64,000 nt of DNA from Pseudaeromonas aegiceratis (GTDB lineage Bacteria; Pseudomonadota; Gammaproteobacteria; Enterobacterales; Aeromonadaceae), in assembly GCF_046254905.1 (NCBI RefSeq), contig NZ_CP158016.1, positions 248,001-312,000 of the forward strand. Direction: 5' to 3'. This document shows positions 1 to 13,509 of the stretch, piece after piece. Made by a program: the position numbers and the translations under genes. The stretch's first letter is position 1. Each line of letters opens with the position of its first letter. The notes below the pieces were generated by a model. It saw only the letters and a list, made by a program, of their open reading frames with translations, was not told the origin of the DNA and searched no databases.

Positions 1-1049
1 ATAGCTTTCGTCTGAGTGCCGCCTATCAGGGGGCCGCGCTGCAATCCCAGTGGCTGGCCAATTACGGCCGCACCCGCAGCTATGACTATGCCGATACCCA
101 GAGTCGGGATGATGCGACCACCCATTCCGTCATCGAGGAGACGCAACTGAGCTGGCTGAACCAGCTGGATCTGGGGCAGGGCTGGGGGCTGGGCGCCGGG
201 GTGGAATGGCGCAAGGAAACCCTGCTAGGCGAGTCTGAATCCTATGGTTCGGCCTATGGGGATGATGATATCAACCGGGAGAACACCGGGGCCTACTTGC
301 TGGGGCAATATACCGGCGAGCAACTCAGCGCCGAGCTGAGCGGTCGTAGCGACGACAACCAGCAGTATGGGCGCCACAACACCTGGCAGGCGGGGGCGGG
401 CTGGACCCTGCTCCCCGGCTATCGCATCAGCGCCCGCCACGGCACCGCCTTCCATGCGCCGACCTTTATCGACCTCTATTACCCAGGCTCCGCCAATCCG
501 GATCTGGCACCGGAAACCTCGCGCAATAGCGAGCTGGCGTTCGAAGGCCTGACCGGTCCGGCGCTGTGGCGGGTGACCGCCTACCGCAACCGGATCAACC
601 AGCTGATCCAGTGGGCGGAAAACGACAGCGGCAACTGGGTGCCCTCCAACGTTGGCCGGGCACGCATCCAGGGGATCGAGCTGGAGGCCGAGTTCGACAC
701 CGGCTTCGTCAGCCACCGTCTGAGCGCCGACTTCAAGGACCCCAAGGATCTGGATAGCGATAGCCAGCTGATCCGCCGTGCCAAACGCAACTACAAGTGG
801 GTGGCACAAGGGCAGTGGCAACAGCTCGACGGCGGTTTGACCTGGTTGTACCAAGGCCAGCGTCTGGACAGCGATGGCTCCACCCTGGGAGGCTACAGCC
901 TGTGGGATCTGTCCCTGGGCTATCAGCTGACCTCCGCCATCAAGGTGCAGGGCCGGGTGGAAAACCTGCTGGACAAGCATTACGAGATCGCCAGCGGCTA
1001 TGTTCCCCCGGAGCGGGGCTACTACCTGGATCTGACCTACAAGATGTAG
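1..1049 (+). CDS. btuB: TonB-dependent receptor, BtuB-like (3' part only)
   Basis: The reading frame is open from base 3 and runs off the left edge, so only about the last 348 residues are present. They look like the C-terminal half of a TonB-dependent outer-membrane beta-barrel. The motif GTAFHAPTFIDLYYPGSANP followed by LAPETSRNSELAFEG is typical of the BtuB/vitamin-receptor branch, as is the ending NLLDKHYEIASGYVPPERGY with a final strand LDLTYKM. BtuB imports cobalamin across the outer membrane using TonB energy. murI follows directly, an arrangement familiar from enteric bacteria (btuB-murI), which supports the btuB assignment. The plug domain and TonB box lie outside the window, so substrate specificity is inferred. 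A rho-independent terminator follows the stop. Confidence 0.85.
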   Translation, partial: SFRLSAAYQGAALQSQWLANYGRTRSYDYADTQSRDDATTHSVIEETQLSWLNQLDLGQGWGLGAGVEWRKETLLGESESYGSAYGDDDINRENTGAYLLGQYTGEQLSAELSGRSDDNQQYGRHNTWQAGAGWTLLPGYRISARHGTAFHAPTFIDLYYPGSANPDLAPETSRNSELAFEGLTGPALWRVTAYRNRINQLIQWAENDSGNWVPSNVGRARIQGIELEAEFDTGFVSHRLSADFKDPKDLDSDSQLIRRAKRNYKWVAQGQWQQLDGGLTWLYQGQRLDSDGSTLGGYSLWDLSLGYQLTSAIKVQGRVENLLDKHYEIASGYVPPERGYYLDLTYKM

Positions 1050-1053
1050 GGTG

Positions 1054-1077
1054 AAGGGGCCGCGAGGCCCCTTTTTT
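1054..1077 (+). terminator. rho-independent terminator after btuB
   Basis: GGGGCC, loop GCGA, GGCCCC and then six T, starting five bases after the btuB stop codon. This is a textbook intrinsic terminator and separates btuB from murI transcriptionally. Confidence 0.9.
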
Positions 1078-1145
1078 CATCTGCCTGCCCACTGGCCGGG
1101 ATCCGGCACGAGGCGTATCATCTGCGCCGACAAAGGGGGCATCAG

Positions 1146-1934
1146 GTGAGCAAGACGGTATTGGTATTTGATTCCGGGGTGGGAGGCTTATCCATCTACG
1201 AGCCCATTCGCCAGCAATTGCCGGGACTCAACTTTCTTTATGTCTTTGATAACGAGTGTTTTCCCTATGGCGAGCTGAGTGAGAGTCGCCTGGTGGAGCG
1301 TTGTTGCCAGGTGATTGCCGCCGTGCTGATGCGTCATCCGGTGGATCTGGTGGTCATTGCCTGCAACACCGCCAGCACCCATGTGCTGCCTAGCCTGCGC
1401 CAGATGCTGACCATCCCTGTGGTGGGGGTGGTGCCGGCCATCAAACCGGCTGCCGGCGCCACCCGTAATGGGTGCATCGGCCTGCTGGCCACGCCGGGCA
1501 CCGTCGCCCGCTCCTACACCCACCGCCTGATACAGGAGTTTGCCGCGCATCGGCAGGTGCTGTTGTGCGGCACCACAGAGCTGGTGGTACAGGCCGAGCG
1601 CAAGTTGATGGGGTTAGCCGTGGAAATGCCGGTGTTGGCTGAGGTGCTGGCGCCCTGGCAGCAGGGAGCGCTCAGGCCGGACACCCTGGTGCTGGGGTGC
1701 ACCCATTTCCCCTTGCTCAAGGAAGAGATAGCGAGGCTGTTGCCCGACGCTCTGCTGGTGGACTCAGGCGATGCCGTGGCCAAGCGGGTGATGCACCTCT
1801 TGGGTTCACAGCCTGAGACGGAACAGAACAAAACATCGCGGGCTTACTGCACCCGCGATGATGATAAGGCGGCCCGCTTGCGGCCCACCTTGCAGACATA
1901 TGGCTTCGAGAGCCTGACCTGTCTGACGTGTTAG
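1146..1934 (+). CDS. murI: Glutamate racemase
   Basis: A 262-residue protein that interconverts L- and D-glutamate in the cytoplasm to supply D-Glu for peptidoglycan. Family marks are visible: DSGVGGLS (9-16), FPYGE (39-43), CNTAST with the first catalytic Cys73, and GCTHFPLL with the second catalytic Cys185. Length is normal for the family. The start is GTG at 1146, chosen because an AAAGGGGG Shine-Dalgarno stretch sits just upstream and the protein then begins right at the first beta strand. It lies after the btuB terminator, so it should have its own promoter. Its 3' end overlaps the stop of the opposing RRM gene by four bases. Confidence 0.95.
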   Translation: MSKTVLVFDSGVGGLSIYEPIRQQLPGLNFLYVFDNECFPYGELSESRLVERCCQVIAAVLMRHPVDLVVIACNTASTHVLPSLRQMLTIPVVGVVPAIKPAAGATRNGCIGLLATPGTVARSYTHRLIQEFAAHRQVLLCGTTELVVQAERKLMGLAVEMPVLAEVLAPWQQGALRPDTLVLGCTHFPLLKEEIARLLPDALLVDSGDAVAKRVMHLLGSQPETEQNKTSRAYCTRDDDKAARLRPTLQTYGFESLTCLTC

Positions 1935-2470
1935 TTGGAGACGGATTCGGAAAATTCTGACGCGCTCTCCTTCTTTTCATTGGCTTCCCGCACCTTCAGG
2001 GTACGTTGCAAATATTCCGTCTCATTGAGCGCCGCGATGGCGGCGTCCGCGTCGCCTAACGGCATCTCCACAAAGCCGTAGCCGCGGCGCTTGCCGGTTT
2101 CCTTGTCTTTCACCAGACGAACCGAGATCACCTGGCCATGTTCGGCAAACAACTTGCGCACCGCCGCCTCATTGGCGCGATAGGGCAGGTTGCCCACATA
2201 AAGCGTCTTGCATTCACCTGTGTAGACTTCAAGCTGATCTGTATTGGCGGCTGACGTGGCGGCACTGCGCTGGCTGCGGTTGCCACGCGGGGCCGTATCC
2301 CGGGCCGCGCCCGCGACCAGCGGAGTCAACAGACCACCGAGGAGCAGGCCAAAGGCCAGCCAGGAGGCGGCAGTCAGATCGGCCAGTTTGGCCACCAAAA
2401 TGAATCCCAGCACGGCCAGTACCAGCGCCAGCAAAGAAGCTCGAAGATAAGAAGATTGAAGTAGGGTCAT
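1931..2470 (-). CDS. Membrane-anchored RRM-type RNA-binding protein
   Basis: From the ATG at 2470 the protein has 179 residues. Two hydrophobic segments (about 11-29 and 34-54) suggest an inner-membrane hairpin, followed by a basic Ala/Ser linker (57-78). A single RRM domain spans about 88-163, with RNP2 (LYVGNLP, 90-96) and RNP1 (KRRGYGFVEM, 127-136). Small RRM proteins of this kind occur in many gammaproteobacteria and bind RNA; their targets are mostly unknown. An in-frame ATG lies 18 codons upstream at 2524, but it has no ribosome site, whereas GGTGAAG precedes 2470. The acidic, Ser-rich tail (ESASEFSESVSN) is probably flexible. Convergent with murI. Confidence 0.85.
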   Translation of the reverse strand: MTLLQSSYLRASLLALVLAVLGFILVAKLADLTAASWLAFGLLLGGLLTPLVAGAARDTAPRGNRSQRSAATSAANTDQLEVYTGECKTLYVGNLPYRANEAAVRKLFAEHGQVISVRLVKDKETGKRRGYGFVEMPLGDADAAIAALNETEYLQRTLKVREANEKKESASEFSESVSN

Positions 2471-2524
2471 AGGGCACTTCACCAAATAAAAGGAATCAAA
2501 CTCATAGGCATAAAACCACTTCAT

Positions 2525-2727
2525 GTTAGTGATGAACGAAAGTGGGTGCCAATCAGTTGGTTAAGCAACGCTACCCAGTTAACACTTTCTCTGCCTAATG
2601 GGCGTCGGAGCATAAGCCAATATCAGGGAGGGTGAGGCCTATCTGTGGATAATTCATTGGATAACCTGATTAAAACCTGTAGTTGATTGAAAACTAGAAA
2701 ATTTTGTGACCTTTTTCAAAAAATCCC
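2525..2727. other. Intergenic region upstream of the rrn promoters
   Basis: No coding signal is seen. The A+T content rises towards 2650-2720, as expected for the UP-element zone before an rRNA P1 promoter. A perfect DnaA-box 9-mer (complement of TTATCCACA) occurs at 2644-2652, but single copies arise by chance. Confidence 0.5.
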
Positions 2728-2755
2728 TTGCCAGGTTTGCCGAGGTCTCTATAAT
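2728..2755 (+). promoter_or_regulatory. rrn promoter P1
   Basis: The -35 element TTGCCA (2728-2733) and the perfect -10 TATAAT (2750-2755) are separated by 16 bp. An A-rich/T-rich stretch lies upstream and a GCGC discriminator downstream, as in stringently controlled rRNA promoters. Confidence 0.8.
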
Positions 2756-2812
2756 GCGCCCTCGTTGTCAGGGCACAGCCCGGCAGCCGAGACAGGCACT
2801 AGAAAATAGGGC

Positions 2813-2840
2813 TTGACTCAAAGCGGGAAGCGAGTAAGAT
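2813..2840 (+). promoter_or_regulatory. rrn promoter P2
   Basis: TTGACT (2813-2818), a 16-bp spacer and TAAGAT (2835-2840) with a GCGC discriminator. Its position about 85 bp after P1 matches the usual tandem P1/P2 arrangement of gammaproteobacterial rrn operons. Confidence 0.75.
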
Positions 2841-2876
2841 GCGCATCCCACGACGCCGGCGAAACCGGGTCGAACC

Positions 2877-2888
2877 GCTCTTTAACAA
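2877..2888 (+). promoter_or_regulatory. boxA antitermination element in the rrn leader
   Basis: GCTCTTTAACAA matches the boxA core bound by NusB-NusE. A second copy of the motif appears in the 16S-23S spacer near 4880, before 23S, as is usual for rrn operons. Confidence 0.75.
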
Positions 2889-3028
2889 TTCAATTCAAGC
2901 AATCTGTGTGGGCACTCGCAGAGGTTGAAGTCAATCGACAAAATTGATTTTCAATGTCTGATGAAGTGACCAAAGCAAATCGAAAGATTTAGCAACAGTT
3001 AATTCAGAATTCATTGAGCCAAAAACTT

Positions 3029-4571
<1,543 letters not shown>

Positions 4572-4647
4572 TCTTGATGACGCAATGTCTGCTGAGTGAC
4601 CACACAGATTGCCTGAATTGATATGTAAAGAGAGCACCCGTCGAAGT

Positions 4648-4724
<77 letters not shown>

Positions 4725-4730
4725 CTTCTT

Positions 4731-4806
4731 GGGGCCATAGCTCAGCTGGGAGAGCGCCTGCTTTGCACGCAGGAGGTCTGCGGTTCGATCCCGCATGGCT
4801 CCACCA
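4731..4806 (+). tRNA. alaT: tRNA-Ala (TGC)
   Basis: A 76-nt cloverleaf six bases after tRNA-Ile, with acceptor GGGGCCA/TGGCTCC (one G-T pair), anticodon TGC at 4764-4766 and encoded CCA. The Ile-Ala spacer pair is the classic arrangement. Confidence 0.97.
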
Positions 4807-5017
4807 TTCTCGACTGACCAAGAACGCAAACTCATATCCTGAAAAATCAGGCTATCGGTTTGATTTCTTAATGAAATCTGCTCTTTAACAATCTGGAAAG
4901 CTGATTCAAAAGTTCTAAATACTGTTACAAGTGTCTTGGAACTTCTTGGCGAAAACAAAGTTGTAACACAGTCCTTGTGTGCGACGTCGAGAGTCGAAAG
5001 ACTTCTTGGGGTTGTAT

Positions 5018-7905
<2,888 letters not shown>

Positions 7906-7978
7906 TACAACACCCAAGAGGTCTTAGACCTTGTAGCAGTGCTAGTAGAACAGAATTCAGCTTTTCGGATTATGAATT

Positions 7979-8097
7979 TGCTTGGCGGCAATAGCGCAGT
8001 GGACCCACCTGTTCCCATGCCGAACACAGAAGTGAAACGCTGTAGCGCCGATGGTAGTGTGGCATTCGCCATGTGAGAGTAGGACACCGCCAGGCAC
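7979..8097 (+). rRNA. rrf: 5S ribosomal RNA
   Basis: TGCTTGGCGGCAATAGCGC at the 5' end pairs with GCCAGGCA at the 3' end. The conserved CCGAACACAGAAGTGAAACG loop is present. Length of about 119 nt is normal. Confidence 0.95.
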
Positions 8098-8151
8098 CCA
8101 ATACGCGCGGAGAGCAAGACCCGTTCTCCAATGAAGCGCAGCAAGACATGC

Positions 8152-8228
8152 GGAGTGGTAGTTCAGTCGGTTAGAATACCGGCCTGTCACGCCGGGGGTC
8201 GCGGGTTCGAGTCCCGTCCACTCCGCCA
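8152..8228 (+). tRNA. aspT: tRNA-Asp (GTC), island insertion target
   Basis: A 77-nt cloverleaf at the end of the rrn operon with anticodon GTC at 8186-8188, acceptor GGAGTGG/CCACTCC and encoded CCA. The gene is intact. Its 3' part from 8180 onward is repeated at 40583-40631, which marks it as the attachment site of a genomic island. Confidence 0.97.
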
Positions 8229-8272
8229 CTGAACAGAGCCCTTAAGCTATTACAGCTTAAGGGCTTTTTGTT
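8180..8272 (+). repeat. attL: left direct repeat of the genomic island
   Basis: From 8180 the sequence is identical for 71 bases to 40583-40653. Two mismatches in the terminator loop (TA versus AG) follow, and identity then continues for 20 more bases to 8272. The repeat covers the anticodon arm through the CCA of tRNA-Asp and the whole rrn terminator. Such tRNA 3'-end duplications are the usual footprint of tyrosine-recombinase integration. Confidence 0.93.
8237..8269 (+). terminator. rrn operon terminator (left copy)
   Basis: A perfect 12-bp stem AGCCCTTAAGCT/AGCTTAAGGGCT with a 5-base loop, followed by TTTT. It ends the rrn-tRNA-Asp transcript. A second copy with a changed loop sits at 40640-40672. 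Confidence 0.93.
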
Positions 8273-8314
8273 ATTCCGCGTCCCAGATACAACCCCTCAT
8301 TACTGCAGCAACAT

Positions 8315-8349
8315 CGTGACCGTGACCAAACCGTGACTATTCGGTGACC
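8315..8349 (+). repeat. CGTGACC repeat cluster at the left island end
   Basis: CGTGAC at 8315 and CGTGACC at 8321 stand head to tail, CCGTGAC follows at 8331 and a variant CGGTGACC at 8342. The same cluster in the same orientation occurs inside the right end at 40452-40500. These may be recombinase or directionality-factor binding sites; that is an inference from position only. The rest of 8273-8578 has no clear gene. Confidence 0.7.
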
Positions 8350-8578
8350 CGCTATCAGATCCGACCGGATGTCATCGGTACCTGCGGAATGCACAAAACC
8401 GATCCACACTACATTTTCTATCTAGTTGACTGTTCTCAAACATACCTTCACGTAAATTAGTGAAAATTGATGTGCTGCTCGGCATCGTCATAGTCTGTGT
8501 TCCATACGGATAACATGAAGAGGTTCATGGACTGATGGCTTGTATTGGCTATGGGGTGAGGGACGTTTGGAGCTGGGG

Positions 8579-10567
8579 ATGGATTGGGAAGACCTGCTGC
8601 ATAGTCTGAGGGATTTGCTTGCGGAACGTGACAGCATAGAGCTGGAAAAACATGTTCGGGATCTGATGAAGGTGCGTACAACCGATAATTGGTTGAGCTC
8701 GTGTGGCCAGACTCTAGATGATGGGCAACTGGATCAGGCCAAAATTGTGATCAGCGACTTTCTGCGAGAACATCCGGATCTGCTAGGAATCATAAAGAAG
8801 CTTGAGCTCATTCTCCTATTTGAGCGTCACAAGGCTGCTCGTTCGCCTGCTCGCAATGCCCGCAACCGTGAGCAACTGTTGCAATCAGTCAACGCTCAGG
8901 TGAGTTCGGGAAAGTTGGTTGCTGCAGTGGAGCTGCTGGAGGAGGGGCTTACTGAGAACGAAGATCCCGAGCTTCTCGATCTGTTAGGGCGAGTTTACAT
9001 ACTGCAGCACCGTCCAAAGCAGGCGGCGGCTTTGAGGCAGCGCGCTTTGCTGGCGAGAAGGCAGCAGACCGCCTTTATTGACCAGCCCCAAGAAATCGAT
9101 CACGTCTCCGAGATGGATGACGAGGCAGTCACAGCTGCTGATCTGGAATACATCACCTCCGATGCCAGAGTTTTTGTCGGGCTAGACGCTGCCCCAAGCT
9201 GGCGAGACGAAGTCCCTGAACCGGTCACGTCGCATCCCGAAGGCCCCCCTCATGATGGTCTGGAGTCGAGCCATGGCAACGAAACAGCCATTTTGCCAGT
9301 TTCTTTGCCAGTAACTGAGGATACGAGTGTCCTTTCTTCCGATGAGTGCAAAACCCTGTCCTTGGCTCGTGCATGTAAGCCGGTGGATGAAGAGTTAACG
9401 CCGCAGGGAGCCAGAATCCTAGCGCGCGATGCGCCTCACTTCAAAGTAGAGCCGTCACTATCAACACCGTTATCTGTAACGGCGGACGACGCCCTCTGCG
9501 ATGCAGTTCTTCGACAGTTTCTGACATCTGAGGAAGCATTACTTGATGAGCAGCGACCTTCTGGTTCAGAGAGCTACTACAGCGACAGCGATATTCAAGA
9601 GTTGGTTGGTGGTATCGATTTTTACGATCCACCTGAATTAGCCCTCGATTTGGAAGAGTATCAAGTCAATCAGCCTGATAGTTATGAGCCTGAGGATGAC
9701 TTCTTCGATAATGATGAGATATTGGTCGAGCCGGATGAGCTCTATTTTGGTGTAGCTGATGAACTTGAGATTCATGATGAACAAAATGACGACGAGTTTG
9801 CGCCTTATGCCTTTGATCCCGACGACGTGTATGACAGCCAAGGTAGCTTCGATTCTGATACTGAGCTGCTTGATGAAAGACTTAGCCGTGAAGATCGAGC
9901 GCTGCAGAAAGCAGTAGCGCTGATCAGCCGAGCGGGCTGGTCATTATCGATGCTTCCCTTAGTTCAGCAGATTTTTGTGATGAACGGGTGGGGAGCCACT
10001 CGGCTGGCATTGGAGCGAGAAATTGACAAAGGTATGATCCAAGATGAGCTGATCCTGGCTGCTCATGTGAAAGCACTTTGGGCTGAGAATGACTACTACT
10101 GGATTGCCTATGACAGGAACGGTTCAAGCAACTTGTCACAGTATGTCATGTCATGGCCGACAGCTTTGATGCTGATTCGAGCCTTTGAATCATTGCCGCA
10201 AATAGAAGAAATCGAGCAATTCATCGAATCGTTGTTCGAGTACTGGTACGACAGCCCTAGCCTCCGTCGAGCATTCCGCTCGTTCAACCGTTTCCTATGG
10301 TTTCGGATTTGTAACCTACCTAGCTGTTTACCCGCCAGGCTGCCATTCAACTTTTGCAGTCCTCATGAATTACCCGTCGAGGAGTACAGTGATCTTGGGA
10401 TTAGCGATCTGCTGGAGATCGAACAGACAGCCAAGCTACGCGCTTACGGTGTATTTCAAACCAAACACCCCCAGGAACCTGGCTGCTATGCGAGTGACAA
10501 GCCGATTCCTGTAGATGCATATTCAATGGCCACGCAAACGAGCAAGGAGATCTTAATCGATGTCTGA
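8579..10567 (+). CDS. Unknown acidic protein, first gene of a helicase module
   Basis: I do not recognise this 662-residue protein. Residues 1-160 are helical, and the stretch with ELLEEGLTENEDPELLDLLGRVYIL looks like a TPR-type helical repeat. Residues of about 170-450 are strongly acidic and low in complexity, with many D/E runs (such as EPEDDFFDNDEILVEPDEL), suggesting a disordered region or DNA mimicry. The last 220 residues form a globular, aromatic-rich domain (WYDSPSLRRAFRSFNRFLWFR). The ATG at 8579 is preferred over the TTG at 8540 because GGAGCTGGGG precedes it. The stop overlaps the start of the SNF2 helicase by 8 bp, so the two are translationally coupled and probably act together. 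It is the first gene inside the island. Confidence 0.75.
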   Translation: MDWEDLLHSLRDLLAERDSIELEKHVRDLMKVRTTDNWLSSCGQTLDDGQLDQAKIVISDFLREHPDLLGIIKKLELILLFERHKAARSPARNARNREQLLQSVNAQVSSGKLVAAVELLEEGLTENEDPELLDLLGRVYILQHRPKQAAALRQRALLARRQQTAFIDQPQEIDHVSEMDDEAVTAADLEYITSDARVFVGLDAAPSWRDEVPEPVTSHPEGPPHDGLESSHGNETAILPVSLPVTEDTSVLSSDECKTLSLARACKPVDEELTPQGARILARDAPHFKVEPSLSTPLSVTADDALCDAVLRQFLTSEEALLDEQRPSGSESYYSDSDIQELVGGIDFYDPPELALDLEEYQVNQPDSYEPEDDFFDNDEILVEPDELYFGVADELEIHDEQNDDEFAPYAFDPDDVYDSQGSFDSDTELLDERLSREDRALQKAVALISRAGWSLSMLPLVQQIFVMNGWGATRLALEREIDKGMIQDELILAAHVKALWAENDYYWIAYDRNGSSNLSQYVMSWPTALMLIRAFESLPQIEEIEQFIESLFEYWYDSPSLRRAFRSFNRFLWFRICNLPSCLPARLPFNFCSPHELPVEEYSDLGISDLLEIEQTAKLRAYGVFQTKHPQEPGCYASDKPIPVDAYSMATQTSKEILIDV

Positions 10568-13388
10568 TCAACGCCTTACCCATGTTACCGGCTGTTGGGT
10601 TAGCCAACCCCTGCCCAGCGGTGAAAAGTACCGTTATGGCATGGTCAAGATGCCTCACGGAGACAGTGGCTCCAAATTGCAGGTGAGTTGGTTCATGCCT
10701 GAGCGCTACCAAGGCATGGTTGACGCCAGCTTGGTTGGCTCTGGTTTCCAGAACGGCATGGATGTTCAAGATGCGACTCCCGGTACAGGTGTGCGTTCGC
10801 TGGGTATTGGCAGCATCATGCAGCAGCGTATCCTGGCGGGCTCCCAGCAAGTGCTGGTCGATTTTCCGGAAAGTGGAGAGCGGCACTGGTTGCCCTATCA
10901 GCACCTGCGCCAAGTGAAAGGTGCCAAGCACCGCTTTATCACGGCAGCCACAGGCAAGGAGCTGGATGCAGAGCGCATGCGCTTGCGCATGCTTGCGCAT
11001 GCCATCGAGACCTGGAACGAGAACACTGGGGCGCTCTCTCATCTGAATATCGAGCCCTTACCACACCAGATCAATTTGGTTCACCACATTCTGGCCTCAG
11101 GCAATTTCAACTGGCTGATTGCCGATGACGTGGGGCTCGGTAAAACCATCGAAACCGGCATGCTCTTGCATGCCTTGCATCAGCGTCGACAGATCAAGCG
11201 GGTTCTGTTGATCACTCCAGCTGGGCTGACCAAACAATGGCAGGAAGAACTCTATGACAAGTTTATGCTGGATGAGTTCGAGATTTACGGAGAAGACTTC
11301 TCAATCAACGAGACTCGTCAGTGGAAGATGCATGACCACGTGATCGGCTCCATGGATCGCTTCAAGCAGGAAGATCACTTGGCAAGCCTGCTGCAGGCCG
11401 AGGATTGGGACCTGATCATTTTCGATGAAGGGCATCGCCTCAGTCGCCGCCAGTACGGGCAAAAGCTCGACAGCTCTGATCGTTACGCGCTGGCAGCCAG
11501 TCTGCGCGGAAAAACTGAGCATATGTTGCTGCTCAGCGCTACGCCTCACCAGGGGATGCAGGACAAGTTCATTGCCCTGCTCGAATTGCTGCGCCCAGAG
11601 CGTCGCCGAGAGCTAATGTTGCTCAGCCTAAAGCCGGAAATCCTCCATGACATGGTCTACCGTAACCACAAAGCGGATGTGACCGATGCTGAGGGTAACT
11701 TCATCTTCCAAGGGAAGATCACGCGCGCGATGAAAGTGCCTGCTAGCGAGGAGTCACAGGCTTTTGATAAGGGCCTGCAGGATTACTTACGCCGGGGCTA
11801 CGCAGCAGGTGTGGAGATGGGGCGCACCGGTAATGCCATCGGCTTCGTGATGACGGTCTATCGCAAGCTGGCAGCATCCAGCTCGGCGGCAATCCTCAAC
11901 GCGCTGCGCAATCGCCTAGCTCGCTTGGAAAAGAAACTCAACGACGAGCATGGCACTGATGAGCCGGTCGACGAGCGCTACTTCGGCGAATGGGAAGAGC
12001 AGTTGGCAACAAACGCCAAGGAGTTCTTCGCCGGGGAAATTATGCTGCTAAATGAGCTGATCGAAGAAGCTGAACAGCTCATGCATAACGACTGCAAGCT
12101 CCAGCTGTTCATCGATGAGGTCATCCGCAAGATTCTGGCAACCAACCCCGTAGAAAAGGTGTTGATCTTCACCGAGTACCGCACGACACAAGATTACCTG
12201 TGCGAGACCTTGCGGTATCATTTCGGCGAAGACAAAGTCGAGCTTATCAATGGCTCGATGGGGCATGCTGAGCGCCGCGATGCCATTGCCCGATTTGAGG
12301 ATCATGGCCAATTCTTGATCTCCACCGAGGCCGGTGGAGAAGGTATCAACCTGCAGCGCCAGTGCCACATCATGATTAACTTCGATCTGCCCTGGAACCC
12401 CATGCGTTTAGTGCAGCGGATCGGTCGCCTCTATCGCTACGGCCAGAAGAAAAAGGTCGTGGTCTTCAACATCCACCAGCCTGACACCATGGATCAGCAT
12501 ATCATCGACCTGTTATACGACCGCATCGACTCAGTGGTTCATGACATGGCTGCGGTACAGAAAGATGAGTTCAACGAGGGCCTGAAAGATGAGATCCTCG
12601 GCGAGCTGGCCGAGCTCATTGATGTTGAGGATATCCTGCAAGCGGCCACACTGCAGGGGATCGAGCGCACCCGCGAACGCATTGACGAGGCCCTGCGCCA
12701 AGCGCAAACATCAATCGGCAAGCAGCGTGAATTGTTCGAGTATGCGGCTAGAAGTGATGCTAACGAGCTGCGTGATGAGCTGCAAATCACTCAAGAACAC
12801 CTGCTCAGCTTCGTGCTGGGAATGTGTTATCAGCTAGGTATAGAAGTCGCCGAACGTACCCACAAGAGCAAGCTGCTGCGTATCCGCTTGTCGGAGCTAG
12901 TGATGCGCGAGCTAGGCATGTCACCCAAGGCTTCACCGCGTATGGATGTCACCCTGGATCGAGAGCTAGCTGCCCATCGGCCGGATACCCAAATGCTCGA
13001 CCTCAACTCGCCACTCATGCGGTACCTACTCAACAAGGCACGTGACTATGACTTTGGCGGCCTGGCCGCAGTGGTGCAGGGAGATGAGCTAGGTGAAGGG
13101 GCGCTGTTCGGAGCTATGCTGCGCTGGCAAGGATTGCAGGGCAAACGTATGCGCGAGGAGTTCGTGACCATTCAGGTCAACGAAGGGGGCGCGAAGCTAA
13201 ATACCGAAGCCATTGGGCAGTGGCTGCTGCAGCCAGCGCAACCTGCCGAGCTAAAACCGATGCCAGAGCATTGCAAGGCGCTGTTTGCAGGTGCCGAAAG
13301 TGCTATCAACCAACGCTTGGCAAGCGTTAGCAACCGCTACCTAATTCCGGAGAACCTGCAATGGGCCACCGCCGGTTGGACGATTTAA
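10560..13388 (+). CDS. SNF2/RapA-type superfamily 2 helicase
   Basis: A 942-residue SF2 helicase of the SNF2 branch, similar in layout to RapA and to DrmD of DISARM. Motif I is DDVGLGKTIETG (189-200), motif II DEGH (289-292), motif III SATPH (326-330), motif V STEAGGEGINLQ (588-599) and motif VI QRIGRLYRYGQ (619-629). Before motif I are about 160 residues with a small beta-rich region, and after motif VI about 310 helical residues of unknown role. No nuclease or methylase motif is visible. SNF2 proteins translocate on duplex DNA using ATP. It overlaps the upstream acidic-protein gene by 8 bp. Neither Drm methylase genes nor BREX genes lie nearby, so this is not a standard DISARM locus. Confidence 0.88.
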   Translation: MSDQRLTHVTGCWVSQPLPSGEKYRYGMVKMPHGDSGSKLQVSWFMPERYQGMVDASLVGSGFQNGMDVQDATPGTGVRSLGIGSIMQQRILAGSQQVLVDFPESGERHWLPYQHLRQVKGAKHRFITAATGKELDAERMRLRMLAHAIETWNENTGALSHLNIEPLPHQINLVHHILASGNFNWLIADDVGLGKTIETGMLLHALHQRRQIKRVLLITPAGLTKQWQEELYDKFMLDEFEIYGEDFSINETRQWKMHDHVIGSMDRFKQEDHLASLLQAEDWDLIIFDEGHRLSRRQYGQKLDSSDRYALAASLRGKTEHMLLLSATPHQGMQDKFIALLELLRPERRRELMLLSLKPEILHDMVYRNHKADVTDAEGNFIFQGKITRAMKVPASEESQAFDKGLQDYLRRGYAAGVEMGRTGNAIGFVMTVYRKLAASSSAAILNALRNRLARLEKKLNDEHGTDEPVDERYFGEWEEQLATNAKEFFAGEIMLLNELIEEAEQLMHNDCKLQLFIDEVIRKILATNPVEKVLIFTEYRTTQDYLCETLRYHFGEDKVELINGSMGHAERRDAIARFEDHGQFLISTEAGGEGINLQRQCHIMINFDLPWNPMRLVQRIGRLYRYGQKKKVVVFNIHQPDTMDQHIIDLLYDRIDSVVHDMAAVQKDEFNEGLKDEILGELAELIDVEDILQAATLQGIERTRERIDEALRQAQTSIGKQRELFEYAARSDANELRDELQITQEHLLSFVLGMCYQLGIEVAERTHKSKLLRIRLSELVMRELGMSPKASPRMDVTLDRELAAHRPDTQMLDLNSPLMRYLLNKARDYDFGGLAAVVQGDELGEGALFGAMLRWQGLQGKRMREEFVTIQVNEGGAKLNTEAIGQWLLQPAQPAELKPMPEHCKALFAGAESAINQRLASVSNRYLIPENLQWATAGWTI

Positions 13389-13509
13389 GGAAGAAGCGTG
13401 AATAACATTGATTTTTATATGTGTTCTACGCCCTTGTTCTAACAGGCTTTGATTAGCACTCTCAGATAAGTTCTTTAACAATCAGTAAGATAATGATTAA
13501 TTACAATCA

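Noticed and set aside
225..980. A 251-codon frame antisense to the btuB-like gene
   Set aside because: High G+C shadow of a real gene; the product is low-complexity and unlike any protein family.
2644..2652. Perfect DnaA-box 9-mer upstream of the rrn operon
   Set aside because: Single copy without an A+T-rich unwinding region or dnaA/gidA neighbours; expected by chance about once per window.
8457..8681. A 74-codon minus-strand frame near the left island end
   Set aside because: It overlaps the start of the first island gene, has no ribosome site and no recognisable sequence.
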